Positions 21,044-32,498 of a DNA stretch of 64,000 nt are shown here, piece by piece. The stretch covers positions 62,001-126,000 of the forward strand of contig NZ_BMPO01000009.1 in the NCBI RefSeq assembly GCF_014647635.1, written 5' to 3'. Position 1 is the stretch's first letter. Every line of letters starts with the position of its first letter. The notes below the pieces were generated by a model that worked only from the letters and a program-made list of their open reading frames with translations, did not search any database and was not told the DNA's origin. Origin of the DNA: Pseudomonas matsuisoli (lineage in GTDB: Bacteria > Pseudomonadota > Gammaproteobacteria > Pseudomonadales > Pseudomonadaceae). Made by a program: the position numbers and the translations under genes.

Positions 21044-21592
21044 ATGGCCCTCTGGCTCGTCATTGATCTCGAATCGACTACCGAAGAAGGCGGCTGGCCG
21101 GTCGAAGACATGGAGATCATCGAGATCGGTGTTAGCCTCGTCACACGCGATGGCGCCGAGCTCGACCGATTCCAACGCTTCGTGCGCCCTCGGCAACGAC
21201 CGCTTCTAACCCTTTTCTGCCGTGAGCTCACGCACATCGAACAGGCAGACATCGATGGCGCCGCCCATCTGGACGTTGTTTGGCAGGAACTGGAGCGCTG
21301 GATCGAGCCTTATCATGGGCGCCTTCAAGCCTGGGTCAGCTGGGGCGATTACGATCGGCAGCAACTCGTCAACGACTGGCGTCGCCTTGGTATCGATAGC
21401 ACGCTGTCACAGCTGCCACACATCAACCTGAAGCAGCGATTCGCAAAAATACGCCAGCTTGAAAAGCCCGTTGGGCTCAACCGCGCATTAGAGCTTGCAG
21501 GCACCTCGTTTTTCGGCGAGCAGCACCGCGCCCTAACTGACGCGCGTAACACCGCCAAGCTGCTACCGAGCGTTCTACCGTCGCTATCGTGA
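21044..21592 (+). CDS. DEDDh 3'-5' exonuclease (ERI-1/KapD-like)
   Basis: 182 residues of the RNase T / epsilon-subunit exonuclease fold. Exo I is IDLESTT (DxE), Exo II is likely AWVSWGDYDRQQL, and Exo III is EQHRALTDARNTAKL with the catalytic His and Asp, so the DEDDh set appears complete. Layout and length match bacterial ERI-1-like exonucleases acting on RNA or DNA 3' ends; the natural substrate is unknown. AGGAC precedes the ATG. Flanked by the EAL gene (divergent) and ppnP (58 bases downstream). Confidence 0.8.
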   Translation: MALWLVIDLESTTEEGGWPVEDMEIIEIGVSLVTRDGAELDRFQRFVRPRQRPLLTLFCRELTHIEQADIDGAAHLDVVWQELERWIEPYHGRLQAWVSWGDYDRQQLVNDWRRLGIDSTLSQLPHINLKQRFAKIRQLEKPVGLNRALELAGTSFFGEQHRALTDARNTAKLLPSVLPSLS

Positions 21593-21649
21593 CGCGCCCT
21601 ACGCCGTTGGGCATACTTGCTTACTTCACCCAAATCCCGAGGATGTTTA

Positions 21650-21931
21650 ATGTTCAAGGTCAACGAATACTTCGACGGCACCGTCAAATCCATCGCCTTT
21701 TCCACAGCGAACGGACCGGCGACGATCGGCGCAATGGCCGTGGGTGAATACGAATTCGGCACCAGCCAGCACGAGATCATGCATGTCGTATCGGGCGCGC
21801 TGACCGTGAAGTTGCCCGGCAGTGACGACTGGACCACCTACGACGCGGGCAGCCGTTTTGAAGTACCCGCCAATAGCAAGTTCCAGGTCAAAGTCGACAT
21901 CGAAACCGCCTACCTCTGCGAATACCGCTAA
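21650..21931 (+). CDS. ppnP: Pyrimidine/purine nucleoside phosphorylase PpnP
   Basis: 93 residues, a single small cupin barrel of the former UPF0345/DUF1255 family. Begins [17 protein letters not shown], contains [18 protein letters not shown] and [17 protein letters not shown], and ends [12 protein letters not shown], all typical. It phosphorolyses several nucleosides to base and ribose-1-phosphate. The ATG at 21650 with GAGGA ahead is chosen over an upstream in-frame Met. Confidence 0.92.
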   Translation: MFKVNEYFDGTVKSIAFSTANGPATIGAMAVGEYEFGTSQHEIMHVVSGALTVKLPGSDDWTTYDAGSRFEVPANSKFQVKVDIETAYLCEYR

Positions 21932-22112
21932 GCCTCTCTCTACGCCGCGCTGTCGCTTAGGCCGCAGCGCGGCCCGCACAGATCCCGAACTCGTTTCTTG
22001 CGGTTGCTGTCCATTGAACAGGACGCGAATGCCCTCTGGGCGCTAGCGAAACCCGACCTGTTTTCATTCGGCACCGGCGCTCGCGCCTGAACACACTGGA
22101 TGAGGAGTTCCC

Positions 22113-22280
22113 ATGAACGATCCACAGCAAGATTCGGACACCTACAACTGCACCCTCACCGGCTCCGTAATCGACCGCAACGGCGAAGAGGTCCCGATTA
22201 CCGAGGACATGATCCAGCAAGCCTGCGAGGAGCTCGAAGACACGAGCCTGGGCAAGGCGAACGCTGATTCGAAGCACTGA
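22113..22280 (+). CDS. Short conserved-looking acidic protein
   Basis: A 55-residue frame: it starts MNDPQQDSDTYNCTLTGSVI, continues with DRNGEEVPITEDMIQQACEE and ends in GKANADSKH. GAGGAG lies seven bases before the ATG, an excellent ribosome site, and codon use matches its neighbours. It resembles a short Pseudomonas protein of unknown function (PA1571-type, from memory and unverified). No membrane segment or signal peptide. A REP-like pair follows immediately. Confidence 0.7.
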   Translation: MNDPQQDSDTYNCTLTGSVIDRNGEEVPITEDMIQQACEELEDTSLGKANADSKH

Positions 22281-22290
22281 CAAAGCTTTT

Positions 22291-22400
22291 TGTAGGAGCT
22301 CACCGGGCTGCGCTCGGCTTGTGGGCGATCAGCGTCGGTAGCAACACCTCAACCCTTGCGTCGCGGCTACTACCGGATCGCCCATTAATGGGCTCCTACG
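22291..22400. repeat. REPIN-like element, copy 1
   Basis: Starts TGTAGGAGCT and ends GGGCTCCTACG, i.e. two REP-like ends in inverted orientation around about 85 bp. The interior (GCGATCAGCGTCGGTAGCAA and onward) is shared almost exactly with the copy 44 bp downstream. Confidence 0.85.
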
Positions 22401-22443
22401 AAGGCGCAGTCTCCAAATAGCTACCGTGAGAACGCGATGCTCG

Positions 22444-22537
22444 TGTAGGAGCCTACTTGTGGGCGATCAGCGTCGGTAGCAACACCTCAATCCTTACGTC
22501 GCGGCTGCTACCGGATCGCCCATGAATGGCTCCTACA
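22444..22537. repeat. REPIN-like element, copy 2
   Basis: Starts TGTAGGAGCC and ends GGCTCCTAC with the same interior as copy 1, differing at only a few positions. The tandem arrangement suggests duplication of a whole unit. The rest of the 22281-22662 gap holds nothing coding. Confidence 0.85.
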
Positions 22538-22662
22538 AAAGTGCAGTGTCTGAACAACTACCTCGGGAACACGCGGATTGCGGCTCTTACAGGTAAGACA
22601 GGGACGATCGAACTCAACCGTAAGGATGGTGCGCTGAACAACGACGCGCAGCTAATCTGCCG

Positions 22663-23820
22663 TCACTCCCGCCGCCAATGCACCCCCAGCGCCGACAACA
22701 GCTCGCCGAGCCCAACATCACCGGATGCATGCGCTCCCGTCAGCTCCACCTTCAGCCCTTCTAGCTCACGCCGTACACGGTAATCTCGACGCAGCCGGTC
22801 GAACGCGCGCTTGCGCTCTTCTGCTGGCAGACCAAGCGTGTTTCTGAACATCGCATCGTCGTCACGGGGATCGTAGACCGCTCGGCACGTCATACGGAGT
22901 GCGACATCGAGCGGCGTATCAGCCGCAAGTCGTAGTGACAACCATGGCCGCGGCATTACATCTTCCAGCGAAAGCGTGGCGGGTTGCCCGAGAAAGCGGC
23001 AGAACGCCGCGTAGATCTGCGCCGTTCCTCTCAACTTTCCTTCCAGGCTGTAACCTGCAATATGCGGGGTCGCGATGGCGCAACGCAGGGCGAGGGCAGG
23101 ATCGATCGCTGGCTCGCTTTCCCATACGTCCAGCGCGACCTGTAGATCATCGTCCCGCTGCAGACGCGCACGCAACGCGGCGCCATCGACAACTTCTCCG
23201 CGGCTCGCGTTGATCAGCCAAGTGCCCGGCTTGAGCCCTTCGATACGCGCCGCGCTCATTAATCCATGAGTCGCGTGCTCGCCGTGGCGGATCAGAGGCG
23301 TGTGCAGACTGATGACATCGCAACGCGCCAGCAGCACATCCAGCGGCGTGTGGTCGCCTCCCAGCACATCGGCCTTGAGTGGATCGCACACAAGCACCTT
23401 CCAGCCTAGACCTTTCAACACGTGCCACAGACGCCCACCCACCTCGCCCACACCCACGATGCCATACACCTGCTCGGCGGGGTCCGTATCGGTGCGTTCG
23501 GCAAGTGTGAGCACGGTGGACAGCACGTAATCCACGACGCCTCGCGCATTGCAGCCGGGCGCGCTGGCCCAGGTAATTCCAGCATCCGCGCAGTAGTTCT
23601 TGTCGATGTGGTCCGTGCCGATGGTGCAGGTCCCGACGAAGCGCACCGTACTTTGTGCGAGCAACGCTTCATCGACGGTCGTGACCGACCGCACGAGCAA
23701 CGCATCGGCCCCCTTCAGATCATCAGGCTTGATCAGCCGCCCGGGATACCGAACGATTTCCCCGAACGATCCAAAGAATGTCTCGACCAAGGGAATGTTT
23801 TCATCGGCGACGATACGCAT
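22663..23820 (-). CDS. pdxB: Erythronate-4-phosphate dehydrogenase
   Basis: 385 residues of the D-2-hydroxyacid dehydrogenase family. It begins [20 protein letters not shown], typical of PdxB, has the NAD-binding [21 protein letters not shown], and the catalytic Arg-Glu-His region ([35 protein letters not shown]). A C-terminal PdxB-specific dimerisation tail (about 290-385) is present. It oxidises 4-phosphoerythronate in the DXP-dependent route to pyridoxal phosphate. Divergent from the MATE transporter. Confidence 0.93.
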   Translation of the reverse strand: MRIVADENIPLVETFFGSFGEIVRYPGRLIKPDDLKGADALLVRSVTTVDEALLAQSTVRFVGTCTIGTDHIDKNYCADAGITWASAPGCNARGVVDYVLSTVLTLAERTDTDPAEQVYGIVGVGEVGGRLWHVLKGLGWKVLVCDPLKADVLGGDHTPLDVLLARCDVISLHTPLIRHGEHATHGLMSAARIEGLKPGTWLINASRGEVVDGAALRARLQRDDDLQVALDVWESEPAIDPALALRCAIATPHIAGYSLEGKLRGTAQIYAAFCRFLGQPATLSLEDVMPRPWLSLRLAADTPLDVALRMTCRAVYDPRDDDAMFRNTLGLPAEERKRAFDRLRRDYRVRRELEGLKVELTGAHASGDVGLGELLSALGVHWRRE

Positions 23821-23952
23821 GGCGCTAGTTCCACATACAGTTCAACGTTGAAGGCATCAACGGTCATGACAAACAGCGCAAGCGTCTTGGCTTCTGCAAT
23901 GACTCGACGGCGCGTAGACTACGCCGCTTTTTCGCGCCGCGCAGGTGGATCG

Positions 23953-25347
23953 ATGTACGTCAGCCAACGTTTTCGTCGAGCACTAGACGAACTCAAAGCC
24001 CTCCACGGTCTAGCCATCCCACTGGTGATCGCGCAGCTCGCGTCCTCGGCCATCGGCTTCGCCGATACCTTGATGGCAGGCCACTACAGCTCCACGGATC
24101 TGGCCGCGGTCGCCTTGGGCAACTCGCTGTGGATGCCGACCTACCTGTTGATGACGGGCATCTTGCTGGCAACTACGCCCAAGGTCGCGCAATACCACGG
24201 CGCCAAGCAGGATGCCCGCATCGGCCCGCTCGTGCGGCAAGCACTATGGCTCGCGTTAGCCTTGGGCTGCAGTGCAGCTGCCCTGCTCTGTTCGGCAAAA
24301 CCGGTCATGCACTGGATGGAAATCGAACCTGGGCTGGCGGACCTCAGCATGCGTTATCTACGCGCGGCCGCAATGGGTTTTCCGGCCATGGCGCTCTATT
24401 ACGTCCTGCGCTGTTTCAGCGACGGTATGGGTCGCACCCGACCCAGCATGCTTGTGGGTCTACTTGGGCTCGCACTCAACATCCCGCTCAACTACGTCTT
24501 CATCTATGGAAAGTTCGGACTTACCCCATTAGGGGGCGTCGGCTGTGGCGTCGCCAGTGCGCTAGTGATGTGGTGCATGCTTGCCATGATGGTGTTCTGG
24601 GTTCGGCGCGGGCCGGCTTACGGGAATGCGGGCCTTTTCGCGCGCTTCGAGTGGCCCCGCTGGACCGCTCTGCGTGAACTGATTGCGATCGGCATTCCCA
24701 TCGGCATCGCCATCTTTGCCGAAGCCAGCATCTTTTCCGTTATTGCCCTACTCATCGGCAATCTCGGCGCTAACGTGGTAGCCAGCCATCAAATCGCGCT
24801 CAGCTTTTCATCCTTGGCGTTCATGATTCCCCTTTCATTGGGAATGGCGGTGACGGTCAGGGTCGGGCAAGCACTCGGCAAAGAGGCGCCTGGCGATGCG
24901 CGTTTCGCCGCTAAGACAGGAATTGCGACTGGCGTGACCTACGCAGTGGTCGTCACGCTTTCCATGCTGGTCTTCCGCGATGAAATCGCACGCTGGTACA
25001 CCACCGATCCCGCCCTACTGGCGCTCGCGGCCTCCTTGATCGCCTATGCGGCGCTCTACCAGATATCAGATGCCATCCAGGTCACCGCCGCCGGTGCGCT
25101 GCGTGGCTATCAGGACACCCGGATAACGATGCTGATCACGCTTCTCGCCTATTGGGTTGTCGGGTTGCCCATGGGGTATGGGTTGGGATTGACCGAATGG
25201 ATGGGGCCGCCGTCCGGGCCCGCCGGTTTCTGGCTAGGCTTGCTGGCCGGCCTGACCTGCGCCGCGACGATGCTAGGTGTCCGGCTGCATCGGGTATCGA
25301 GACGTCGCTTAAACGCCACTTCCAGCCACACGATCTTGCCCTCGTAG
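23953..25347 (+). CDS. MATE-family multidrug efflux transporter
   Basis: 464 residues with about 12 hydrophobic helices. It starts MYVSQRFRRALDELKALHGL; the ATG at 23953 with AGGTGG close upstream is used, because the longer frame runs over the pdxB promoter region in antisense. Typical MATE stretches are IPLVIAQLASSAIGFADTLM, GRTRPSMLVGLLGLALNIPL and GLPMGYGLGLTEWMGP. NorM-type MATE pumps export cationic drugs in exchange for Na+ or H+; the substrates here are unknown. Confidence 0.88.
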   Translation: MYVSQRFRRALDELKALHGLAIPLVIAQLASSAIGFADTLMAGHYSSTDLAAVALGNSLWMPTYLLMTGILLATTPKVAQYHGAKQDARIGPLVRQALWLALALGCSAAALLCSAKPVMHWMEIEPGLADLSMRYLRAAAMGFPAMALYYVLRCFSDGMGRTRPSMLVGLLGLALNIPLNYVFIYGKFGLTPLGGVGCGVASALVMWCMLAMMVFWVRRGPAYGNAGLFARFEWPRWTALRELIAIGIPIGIAIFAEASIFSVIALLIGNLGANVVASHQIALSFSSLAFMIPLSLGMAVTVRVGQALGKEAPGDARFAAKTGIATGVTYAVVVTLSMLVFRDEIARWYTTDPALLALAASLIAYAALYQISDAIQVTAAGALRGYQDTRITMLITLLAYWVVGLPMGYGLGLTEWMGPPSGPAGFWLGLLAGLTCAATMLGVRLHRVSRRRLNATSSHTILPS

Positions 25348-25511
25348 GCGCCCATTGGGTTGCGGTCAGCTCATGGGCGATCCGGGGCCACACCAATCCA
25401 TATCTAGACACGCATTGCCTGAACGCTAATCGCCCACAAGTTGATCGCAGCCCGGTAGGCTTCTACCCGAAACCCAGGCCCAGCCAGCCTCCTACGAAAC
25501 CAGCCCCTCCC

Positions 25512-25597
25512 TGTAGGAGCCAGCTTGCTGGCGATCAGGCCTTCAGGCAGGCCCGATGTCGTTGGATCAAGAGGATCGCCAGCAAGCTGGCTCCTAC
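25512..25597. repeat. REP pair (REPIN), GCCAGCTTGCTGGC type
   Basis: TGTAGGAGCCAGCTTGCTGG at the left and CCAGCAAGCTGGCTCCTAC at the right, in inverted orientation around a 40-bp spacer. Each arm itself is a small palindrome. It fills most of the 25348-25652 gap between the MATE gene and tusA, which otherwise holds nothing coding. Confidence 0.9.
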
Positions 25598-25652
25598 AAA
25601 AAAGCGAAATGCGTGATCGTTCAGCCGTCGCCTCTACGGCGAAGCGCGAAGG

Positions 25653-25901
25653 TCACCCTTCGCTCTTGCGTATCCAATACAGGTAGGTGCCGTTTTCTTC
25701 CTGCTGACCGACCAATTCGTGCCCGAGAAAGGTGCAGAATTTCGGGATGTCACGTGTCGTGGAAGGATCGGTCGCGATGACTTTCAGCAACGCGCCGCCG
25801 GACAGATCACGCACCTTGTTGTGCAGCATCATCACGGGTTCAGGGCAATTCAGGCCAGTGGCATCGAGCACGGCATCAGGGGTATTCAACTCTGGGGTCA
25901 T
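25653..25901 (-). CDS. tusA: Sulfur carrier protein TusA
   Basis: 82 residues with the family signature [19 protein letters not shown], in which Cys19 carries the persulfide. TusA relays sulfur from cysteine desulfurase toward 2-thiouridine of tRNA and other sulfur acceptors. Length matches E. coli TusA (81). It lies 16 bases downstream of rlmM on the same strand and probably shares its transcript. Confidence 0.93.
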   Translation of the reverse strand: MTPELNTPDAVLDATGLNCPEPVMMLHNKVRDLSGGALLKVIATDPSTTRDIPKFCTFLGHELVGQQEENGTYLYWIRKSEG

Positions 25902-25917
25902 CGGCTTTCCTCGGTTA

Positions 25918-26967
25918 TCACAAGCGGCGCAGGTGGCAGGTCACTTCTTCTCGGTCGTGATACAGCTGCTTGCAGGCCAGGCTCCCTTTCACATTGCGGC
26001 TCTTGAGTCCGTCTCGGATACGTTGCAGCAGACGCTCGACTTCGGCGTAACGCTGCTTCATCGGGAGTTTCAGATTGACGATCGCTTCGCGACACAAGCC
26101 CTCGCCGATCCATGTTTCCAGTAATGCCGCATTGCGCGCAGGCTTCTCAACGATATCGCAAACCATCCAATCGACCGCCTGGCGCGGCCGGAAGGAGAAT
26201 CCGTCCGCGCGGTAATGTTCGACCAAGCCGGAGTCCATCAGATCCACGTCCATCGGTCCGTTGTCGATCGCCATCACGCGCATCTCGCGATTCACCAACT
26301 GCCACGTCCAGCCGCCGGGCGACGCGCCGAGGTCCACTGCGCGCATGTCCGGGGCCAAGCGCTGGTCCCATTGATCCCTAGGGATGAAATGGTGCCAAGC
26401 CTCTTCCAATTTCAAGGTGGAACGGCTGGGCGCACGACGGGGAAACTTCAGCCGCGGCACACCCATTGGCCAACGCGCAGCGTTGTCAGGATCGGCAATG
26501 CCAATGAAGACCTCTCGACCACTCTTGAACGTCAGCAATAGACGTGGCGCGCGGCTATCGTCGACGAGACGCCCAGTCTTTTTCAGCGCAGTGGTGAGTG
26601 GCCGCTCGAATTTCTTGCAGAAGTTCGAAAGCGCTTTGCCGTCGTTGGTATCGAACACTTCCAGCCAGACGCTGCCCACTGGCGGGCACGCTTCGAGCGC
26701 CTCCACCAGCACGCCAACGCGATCGGTCTCCGGCAGGGCCAGGTGCATCCCGCGAGCCCACTGGCGAGGAAAGATCAAATCATCGAAACGCACTTTCGCC
26801 ATGAACCGTTGCGCCTCTTCGGCCGTTTGGCAAATGAACTCGGCATAAGCACTGTCTGGTTTGCCGCGCGCATATCCAGAGACGTCCAGACGCGCCGCTA
26901 GCGAGGAGACTTCAGCGCAGACCTCACCCTCGAAACCTGGGCGGCAATGGAACAACAGCGTATTCAT
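25918..26967 (-). CDS. rlmM: 23S rRNA 2'-O-ribose methyltransferase RlmM
   Basis: 349 residues from the ATG at 26965-26967 (GGAG six bases ahead). It begins [20 protein letters not shown], has a THUMP-like N-terminal half, and an RrmJ-type methyltransferase half with the SAM loop [15 protein letters not shown] and the motif [10 protein letters not shown]. RlmM methylates the ribose of C2498 in 23S rRNA. Divergent from acnA. Confidence 0.93.
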   Translation of the reverse strand: MNTLLFHCRPGFEGEVCAEVSSLAARLDVSGYARGKPDSAYAEFICQTAEEAQRFMAKVRFDDLIFPRQWARGMHLALPETDRVGVLVEALEACPPVGSVWLEVFDTNDGKALSNFCKKFERPLTTALKKTGRLVDDSRAPRLLLTFKSGREVFIGIADPDNAARWPMGVPRLKFPRRAPSRSTLKLEEAWHHFIPRDQWDQRLAPDMRAVDLGASPGGWTWQLVNREMRVMAIDNGPMDVDLMDSGLVEHYRADGFSFRPRQAVDWMVCDIVEKPARNAALLETWIGEGLCREAIVNLKLPMKQRYAEVERLLQRIRDGLKSRNVKGSLACKQLYHDREEVTCHLRRL

Positions 26968-27135
26968 GGACGGCTCCAACGGGGCATCGCAAAGCCGCGC
27001 ATGATAGCTGAGGCGGGAACCTGCGCGCTTCGTCATCAGTCCAGTTTATAGAGGAAAAAGTATGGGTGGCTTTGCCGTCGCGCGAGCCACACCGCGAACT
27101 GAACGGCCCGACCGTGCGGGCCACAAGGAGTAGAT

Positions 27136-29874
<2,739 letters not shown>

Positions 29875-29885
29875 GTGCGTTGAAG

Positions 29886-29926
29886 AAAAGCCCGCGTTCC
29901 GGCAATGAGGAACGCGGGCTTTTTTT
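29886..29926 (+). terminator. Terminator of acnA
   Basis: AAGCCCGCGTTCC pairs with GGAACGCGGGCTT (13 bp) around GGCAATGA, followed by a T-run. Confidence 0.92.
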
Positions 29927-29939
29927 AGATCTTGAAGAG

Positions 29940-30007
29940 CGATCGCCCACAAGTGGGCTCCTACACAAAGCGCGCTCTACTGTAGGAGCCCACTTGTGGG
30001 CGATCGC
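29940..30007. repeat. REP pair, GCCCACTTGTGGGC type
   Basis: GCGATCGCCCACAAGTGGGC to the left and GCCCACTTGTGGGCGATCGC to the right, facing each other through CTCCTACA and TGTAGGAG. This is the opposite orientation (tail outward) to the elements at 22.3 and 25.5 kb. Confidence 0.9.
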
Positions 30008-30037
30008 TCTTATGCATCTTCACTTATCGCGCTCAAA

Positions 30038-30937
30038 TCAACGGCGCACAGACGCCTCCAAATCCTCTTCCGGCACCTTGTCACCCGGATCCTTCCCGTC
30101 AGGATGGGAATGCTCGATCACCGCATTCAACTCCGCACCGAACAGCATCACCGCCGCCGAAATATAGAAATACAGCATCAGCACGATAATCGCGCCGATA
30201 CTTCCGTACATGGCGTTGTAGTTCGAGAAATTCTGTACGTAATAGCCGAATCCTACGGAAGCGACGATCCAGACGAATACCGACAGCACCGACCCTGGCG
30301 TGATAAAGCGAAACTTCTGTCGCACGTCGGGCGCAGCCCAATACACCAATGCCACCGCGAACACGCTCAACCCAATCGCCGCCGGCCAGCGCAAGACCGA
30401 CCACAGCAACACCGTGACCTGATCGAGGCCTACGTAGTGCGCCATCCAGTTCAACACCTGCGGCCCGATCAGCATGAAACCGGCAGAAAGCTGCAGAAGA
30501 ATCGCCAGCCCGATCGTGTACGCGATCGACAGTGGCACGCGCTTCCAAACGGGACGTCCTTCCTTGACGTCATAGGCCTTGTTCATCGCGTCCATAGCCG
30601 AGCGAACCCCGGCAGACGCCGTCCACAGCGCCACCACGATGCTGATGGAGAACAATCCCGCCTGCTGCTGTTGCAGCTGGGCGAGCGTGGTATCCACCTG
30701 CTCCATGGCCTGGCCGGGCAGTAACAGCCGCGCCTGTTCACGCAGCCAGTCGAAGAAATTCTGCAGGTCGAAGTAGCCCAGCAGCGCGATCAGAAACAGC
30801 AGAAATGGGAAAAGCGAGAAGAACATCTGGTACGCCAGTGCCGCCGCGTACGTCGGCATCTCGTCATCGATGAATTCGTTGACCGTGCGTTTGATCAGGG
30901 AAAAAGGACGCTGTCCTCGTGTGAGATAGCCGAGCAT
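30038..30937 (-). CDS. YihY/BrkB-family inner-membrane protein
   Basis: 299 residues with six hydrophobic helices. The N-terminal motif DDEMPTYAAALAYQMFFSLF and the later GSIGAIIVLMLYFYISAAVMLFGAELNAV are hallmarks of the YihY/BrkB family. The ATG at 30935-30937 is used because AAGGA lies just ahead; a TTG 15 bases upstream is less likely. The C-terminus is charged and cytoplasmic. The family was once thought to be RNase BN, which is not supported; its function is unknown. Confidence 0.87.
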   Translation of the reverse strand: MLGYLTRGQRPFSLIKRTVNEFIDDEMPTYAAALAYQMFFSLFPFLLFLIALLGYFDLQNFFDWLREQARLLLPGQAMEQVDTTLAQLQQQQAGLFSISIVVALWTASAGVRSAMDAMNKAYDVKEGRPVWKRVPLSIAYTIGLAILLQLSAGFMLIGPQVLNWMAHYVGLDQVTVLLWSVLRWPAAIGLSVFAVALVYWAAPDVRQKFRFITPGSVLSVFVWIVASVGFGYYVQNFSNYNAMYGSIGAIIVLMLYFYISAAVMLFGAELNAVIEHSHPDGKDPGDKVPEEDLEASVRR

Positions 30938-31071
30938 GACGATCCTTGGCAAAGCGACTGTAGGTGTTGATGTTCGGACCCAGCGGCACCCGCCAAGTTC
31001 TGGCTGCGGACGCCGCCTACCCGCGCTGTCCAGTTATCCAGCGAATGGAACAGGAGCGAGCGCAGCTGGTT

Positions 31072-31085
31072 CGAACTTAAGTTCG
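31072..31085. promoter_or_regulatory. Perfect 14-bp palindrome in a divergent promoter region
   Basis: CGAACTTAAGTTCG lies between the divergent YihY-like and small membrane-protein genes, 61 bases before the latter's start. It could be an operator for a dimeric regulator; no regulator is identified. Confidence 0.35.
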
Positions 31086-31145
31086 GATCGAAACCATACG
31101 CGCGTAGAGACGACATTCCAAAAAAAGCATGTGGAGAGTTACGAC

Positions 31146-31469
31146 ATGAGTAAACCTGTAGATCCCAACGTTCATGGCTGGGAACGCGCCGCGTCGATTG
31201 CCGGCGGGCTGCTATTGCTCGGCAAAGGCGTTCGCAAAGGCGGCCTCGGCGGCATGCTGCAATTGGCGATGGGTGGAATGGCTGTAGCACGCGGCTTTAG
31301 CGGTAAATGCGCAGCGAAACGCGCCATTGCGGAAGCCCTGAACGAGCGAGAGGACGCGCGGCTGGCGCACAGCTCAGCGACAGCCGTCCGCGGCACGACC
31401 GTTGCCGGACACGACTCATTGGTCGTTCCGCCGCCTGGTGCAGTCAGCGACCCAAAGGCATCACTGTAA
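31146..31469 (+). CDS. Small membrane protein, DUF2892-like N-terminus
   Basis: 107 residues starting MSKPVDPNVHGWERAASIAG with GGAGAG upstream. Residues 8-60 contain two short hydrophobic, glycine-rich segments (AASIAGGLLLLGKG and GGMLQLAMGGMAVARGFSGK), the pattern of the YgaP-like / DUF2892 membrane hairpin. The C-terminal 45 residues are hydrophilic and probably disordered. Function unknown. It diverges from the YihY-like gene, with a palindrome between them. Confidence 0.7.
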   Translation: MSKPVDPNVHGWERAASIAGGLLLLGKGVRKGGLGGMLQLAMGGMAVARGFSGKCAAKRAIAEALNEREDARLAHSSATAVRGTTVAGHDSLVVPPPGAVSDPKASL

Positions 31470-31595
31470 GCAGACCCTCCACGCGCCCCGCTCCGTAGGG
31501 CGCGTTCTGCCTGGCAGGTTTTAACGCACGAACATCCTCCACAACGAGTCGTGTCATGCATTGGCTTTAGCCGCTCGGCTCGGCACAATGCCGGC

Positions 31596-32312
31596 ATGAC
31601 TCCTCCCCATGACGTTCCCCCCTGGCTTAGTCCGCCGGCTCAGCAGTGGCCGTTGCCACGCGTATTGCCGAATGCCGGCTGCACCCTGGTCACCGTAGAT
31701 AGCGAGCGATTCGAGCTTTCTGCATTCGATTCGTTGTCGATCCCCTGTCCGAACCCTATCCGCGGCGCGGTCAAAAAACGTCAGGCCGAGTACCTAGCAG
31801 GTCGCTTCTGCGCTGCGACGACGCTTGCAGCGCTGGGCTCGCCATCGCAAGTGCTTTCAGCCGATGACGAAAACGTACCGCAATGGCCTTCCGGTTATTG
31901 TGGATCCATCACCCACAGCAAAGGCCGCGTGGCGGCCGTGTGTGCAAGAACTAATAGCTGGCGCTCTATAGGCGCCGACCTTGAATTGATCCTGACCTCC
32001 TCTCGGGCACAGCGATTGGCGGGCGAAATATTGACGCCCACCGAGCAAGCCCGTTTTCGCACCCTTGAACCCGCCTTCCTGACGACACTGGTCTTCTCGC
32101 TCAAGGAGAGCCTTTTCAAAGCGCTCTATCCGCTTTGCAGGACACGGTTTTATTTTCAGGATGCTGAAGTGATCGACATCGACGACAGCGGCGACGTGCA
32201 CCTGCAATTGCTCTGCGATCTTTCTAAAGAGTGGTCCCATGGCACCACCGTCACCGGCCAGTACGCCGTTATCGATGAGCACATGCTCAGCCTGATCGCT
32301 ATACCTGCCTAG
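31596..32312 (+). CDS. 4'-phosphopantetheinyl transferase (EntD/PcpS type)
   Basis: 238 residues. The Sfp/EntD motifs are readable: KRQAEYLAGRFCA, GYCGSITHSKG, SIGADLELI (metal-binding Asp and Glu), and SLKESLFKALYPL. Such enzymes move 4'-phosphopantetheine from CoA onto carrier proteins; in Pseudomonas one broad enzyme (PcpS) serves both fatty-acid and siderophore carriers, and this may be that enzyme, but the match to PcpS is not verified. The ATG at 31596 lacks a clear ribosome site. Confidence 0.85.
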   Translation: MTPPHDVPPWLSPPAQQWPLPRVLPNAGCTLVTVDSERFELSAFDSLSIPCPNPIRGAVKKRQAEYLAGRFCAATTLAALGSPSQVLSADDENVPQWPSGYCGSITHSKGRVAAVCARTNSWRSIGADLELILTSSRAQRLAGEILTPTEQARFRTLEPAFLTTLVFSLKESLFKALYPLCRTRFYFQDAEVIDIDDSGDVHLQLLCDLSKEWSHGTTVTGQYAVIDEHMLSLIAIPA

Positions 32313-32363
32313 CTCGCCGCGTTTCATTAACTACGCCGCTCTGTCCGGTCCAAACCACCAAAC

Positions 32364-32395
32364 TGTGGGAGCGGGCCATGCCCGCGATCGCGAGC
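32364..32395. repeat. Single REP-like element, GCGGGCCATGCCCGC type
   Basis: TGTGGGAGCGGGCCATGCCC followed by GCGATCGCGAGC. The GCGGGC/GCCCGC arms form a small palindrome. It is a different flavour from the TGTAGGAG elements and appears alone. Confidence 0.7.
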
Positions 32396-32456
32396 ACCGC
32401 TCGCGCCAACAGAAAGCCCAGGTTCGAACGAACGGCCCACCACTCCGCCCAAACAA

Positions 32457-32484
32457 AAAAAGCCCGTCACAAAGACGGGCTTTT
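32457..32484 (-). terminator. Terminator of dctA
   Basis: AAAAGCCCGTC and GACGGGCTTTT form an 11-bp stem around ACAAA. Bidirectional by sequence; it stands 15 bases after the dctA stop. Confidence 0.88.
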
Positions 32485-32498
32485 CTTTACCGCTTCGC

